From contig OZ059894.1 of assembly GCA_964057225.1 (NCBI GenBank), positions 13,526,131 through 13,590,130 of the forward strand: a stretch of DNA of 64,000 nucleotides, given 5' to 3'. The notes below the pieces were generated by a model. That model saw only the letters and a program-made list of their open reading frames with translations, was not told where the DNA came from and did no database searches. Origin of the DNA: Auanema rhodensis. Lineage: Eukaryota > Nematoda > Chromadorea > Rhabditida > Rhabditidae. This document shows, piece by piece, positions 63,122 to 64,000 of this stretch (the first letter of the stretch is position 1; every line of letters starts with the position of its first letter). A program made the translations under genes and the position numbers.

Positions 63122-64000
63122 ATGGCTGCTTCACCAGTTATTCTAACAACAGGAAATGTAAATTCGCTTACTGAAGTAATTTCCTTCTAATATTTTGAAT
63201 AATTGATCTTAAATTTATATTAAGATTGTTACTAAACGTCATAAAAACTCTGCTGAAGAAGTTCAAGCTGCTCTTAAGCATTATTCCGAAGTTGGAACAA
63301 AGTTTGTATCGCAAAAAGGAGTTTATGTTCCAGAGCAAGATGAACCTATCAACTATTCTCCATCTGATATGAAAATTACTTTGAAAGTCAGTTTCGCAAG
63401 TATTCGTCATAATTTGTGAGTGTTCTTGAAGGTTTTCTTATCTGAGTTTTCCCCAAAGGAAATTCAATCAGCTGTCAGCAGTTTTTTATCTTTTCACTCG
63501 GTAACATCCGTTTCACAGCTCATTGTTTCATTTCCATTTCATATTGCTGAGGTATTTGATATATACTTTAAGAATTATTCATAATTTCATAATGTGCAGG
63601 ATTTATCTGATGAAGAATGGTTGAAAAATGTGTTAACCGTGTGGGAAACTATGGAAATCTTAGTTGATGATGGTGTTGTTCATACTCTTGGTTTGTTTCA
63701 ATGCTCGGAAAGTGAATTTTTAAAATTTTTTTATTAGGTGTGGCAGATTTGGATATCGATCGTTTGAAGCTTTTAACTGAGAATGTAGGCAAATATCGAC
63801 CAAGTATTAATCATTATTCCATTGACGGGTGTTGTACAGTATGTTGTAGTTTATATCAGAATTGATTAATCAGTTATTCATTGATAGGTGGCTAGTGAAT
63901 TAGCAGAGTTTGCTAAACAGCATGATATTCAACTTCTTACTCATAATGACTGTCGTTCACTCAGCTTCCCAGCCACGTTAAAATCTACTGTGCAAAACAT
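63122..64000 (+). CDS. GCLM: Glutamate-cysteine ligase regulatory (modifier) subunit, 5' part
   Basis: The modifier subunit binds the catalytic subunit (GCLC) and raises its efficiency in the first step of glutathione synthesis in the cytosol. Exons 63122-63175, 63225-63386, 63432-63551, 63600-63690, 63737-63838 and 63888 to the window end, where the frame is still open, so the C-terminus is missing. The protein has the aldo/keto-reductase-like fold of GCLM: HTLGVADLDIDRLKLL matches the TSDLDKTQLEQL region and VASELAEFAKQHDIQLLTHN matches the conserved AFAKQFDIQLLTHND block. The ATG lies three bases after TATAATTATAG, a likely spliced-leader acceptor. About 196 codons are visible. Confidence 0.9.

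Noticed and set aside
1-64000. tRNA, rRNA, CRISPR arrays, transposase or retroelement genes
   Set aside because: Looked for cloverleaf boxes, spaced direct repeats and transposase or reverse-transcriptase motifs by eye on both strands and found none that hold up.

Overview
The window looks like nuclear DNA of a nematode. It is very AT-rich by eye, it carries animal-only genes (a D2-like dopamine receptor with a huge third loop, two voltage-gated potassium channels, a secreted Kunitz protein), most introns are only 40-60 bases with GT...TTTCAG/TTTTAG borders, and several start codons lie 0-20 bases after a TTTTATAG/TTTACAG-type acceptor, as expected for spliced-leader addition. I cannot name the species. 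No prokaryotic, viral, transposon or CRISPR gene was recognised. All gene models below were spliced by eye; nearly every exon was checked for phase and length.

Layout. 1-13,260: AT-rich sequence with CT and TA repeats and a few isolated exon-like islands on the + strand (5763-5947, 9091-9188, 11905-12013) that I cannot assign. 13,288-22,717 (+): D2-like dopamine receptor, 16 exons, first intron 2.8 kb, with a 204-base exon in loop 3 that could be skipped without a frame change. 24,258-25,098 (+): secreted two-Kunitz protein with a cysteine-rich spacer. 25,243-30,060 (-): three head-to-tail housekeeping genes, YIPF5, PIH1D1 and LDHD in transcription order, spaced like a nematode operon. 30,522-31,530 (+): RBM7-like RNA-binding protein, divergent from YIPF5. 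32,040-38,092 and 42,800-46,348 (-): a tandem pair of Kv channels that share several intron positions. 46,349-56,325: about 10 kb with no confident gene. 56,326-61,288 (+): LRRC9-like leucine-rich-repeat protein. 63,122-end (+): GCLM, cut by the window edge.

How the genes relate. The neuronal genes (dopamine receptor, two Kv channels) have long introns and large AT-rich flanks; the housekeeping genes between them are compact. YIPF5 (ER-Golgi traffic), PIH1D1 (R2TP chaperone adaptor) and LDHD (mitochondrial D-lactate oxidation) share no obvious pathway, which is normal for nematode operons. The most notable points are an LRRC9 homologue, normally a motile-cilium-associated protein, in a lineage without motile cilia; two LDHD introns that seem to end in GG instead of AG while the 491-codon frame stays intact; and alternative ends in both Kv channels and in the LRRC9-like gene.
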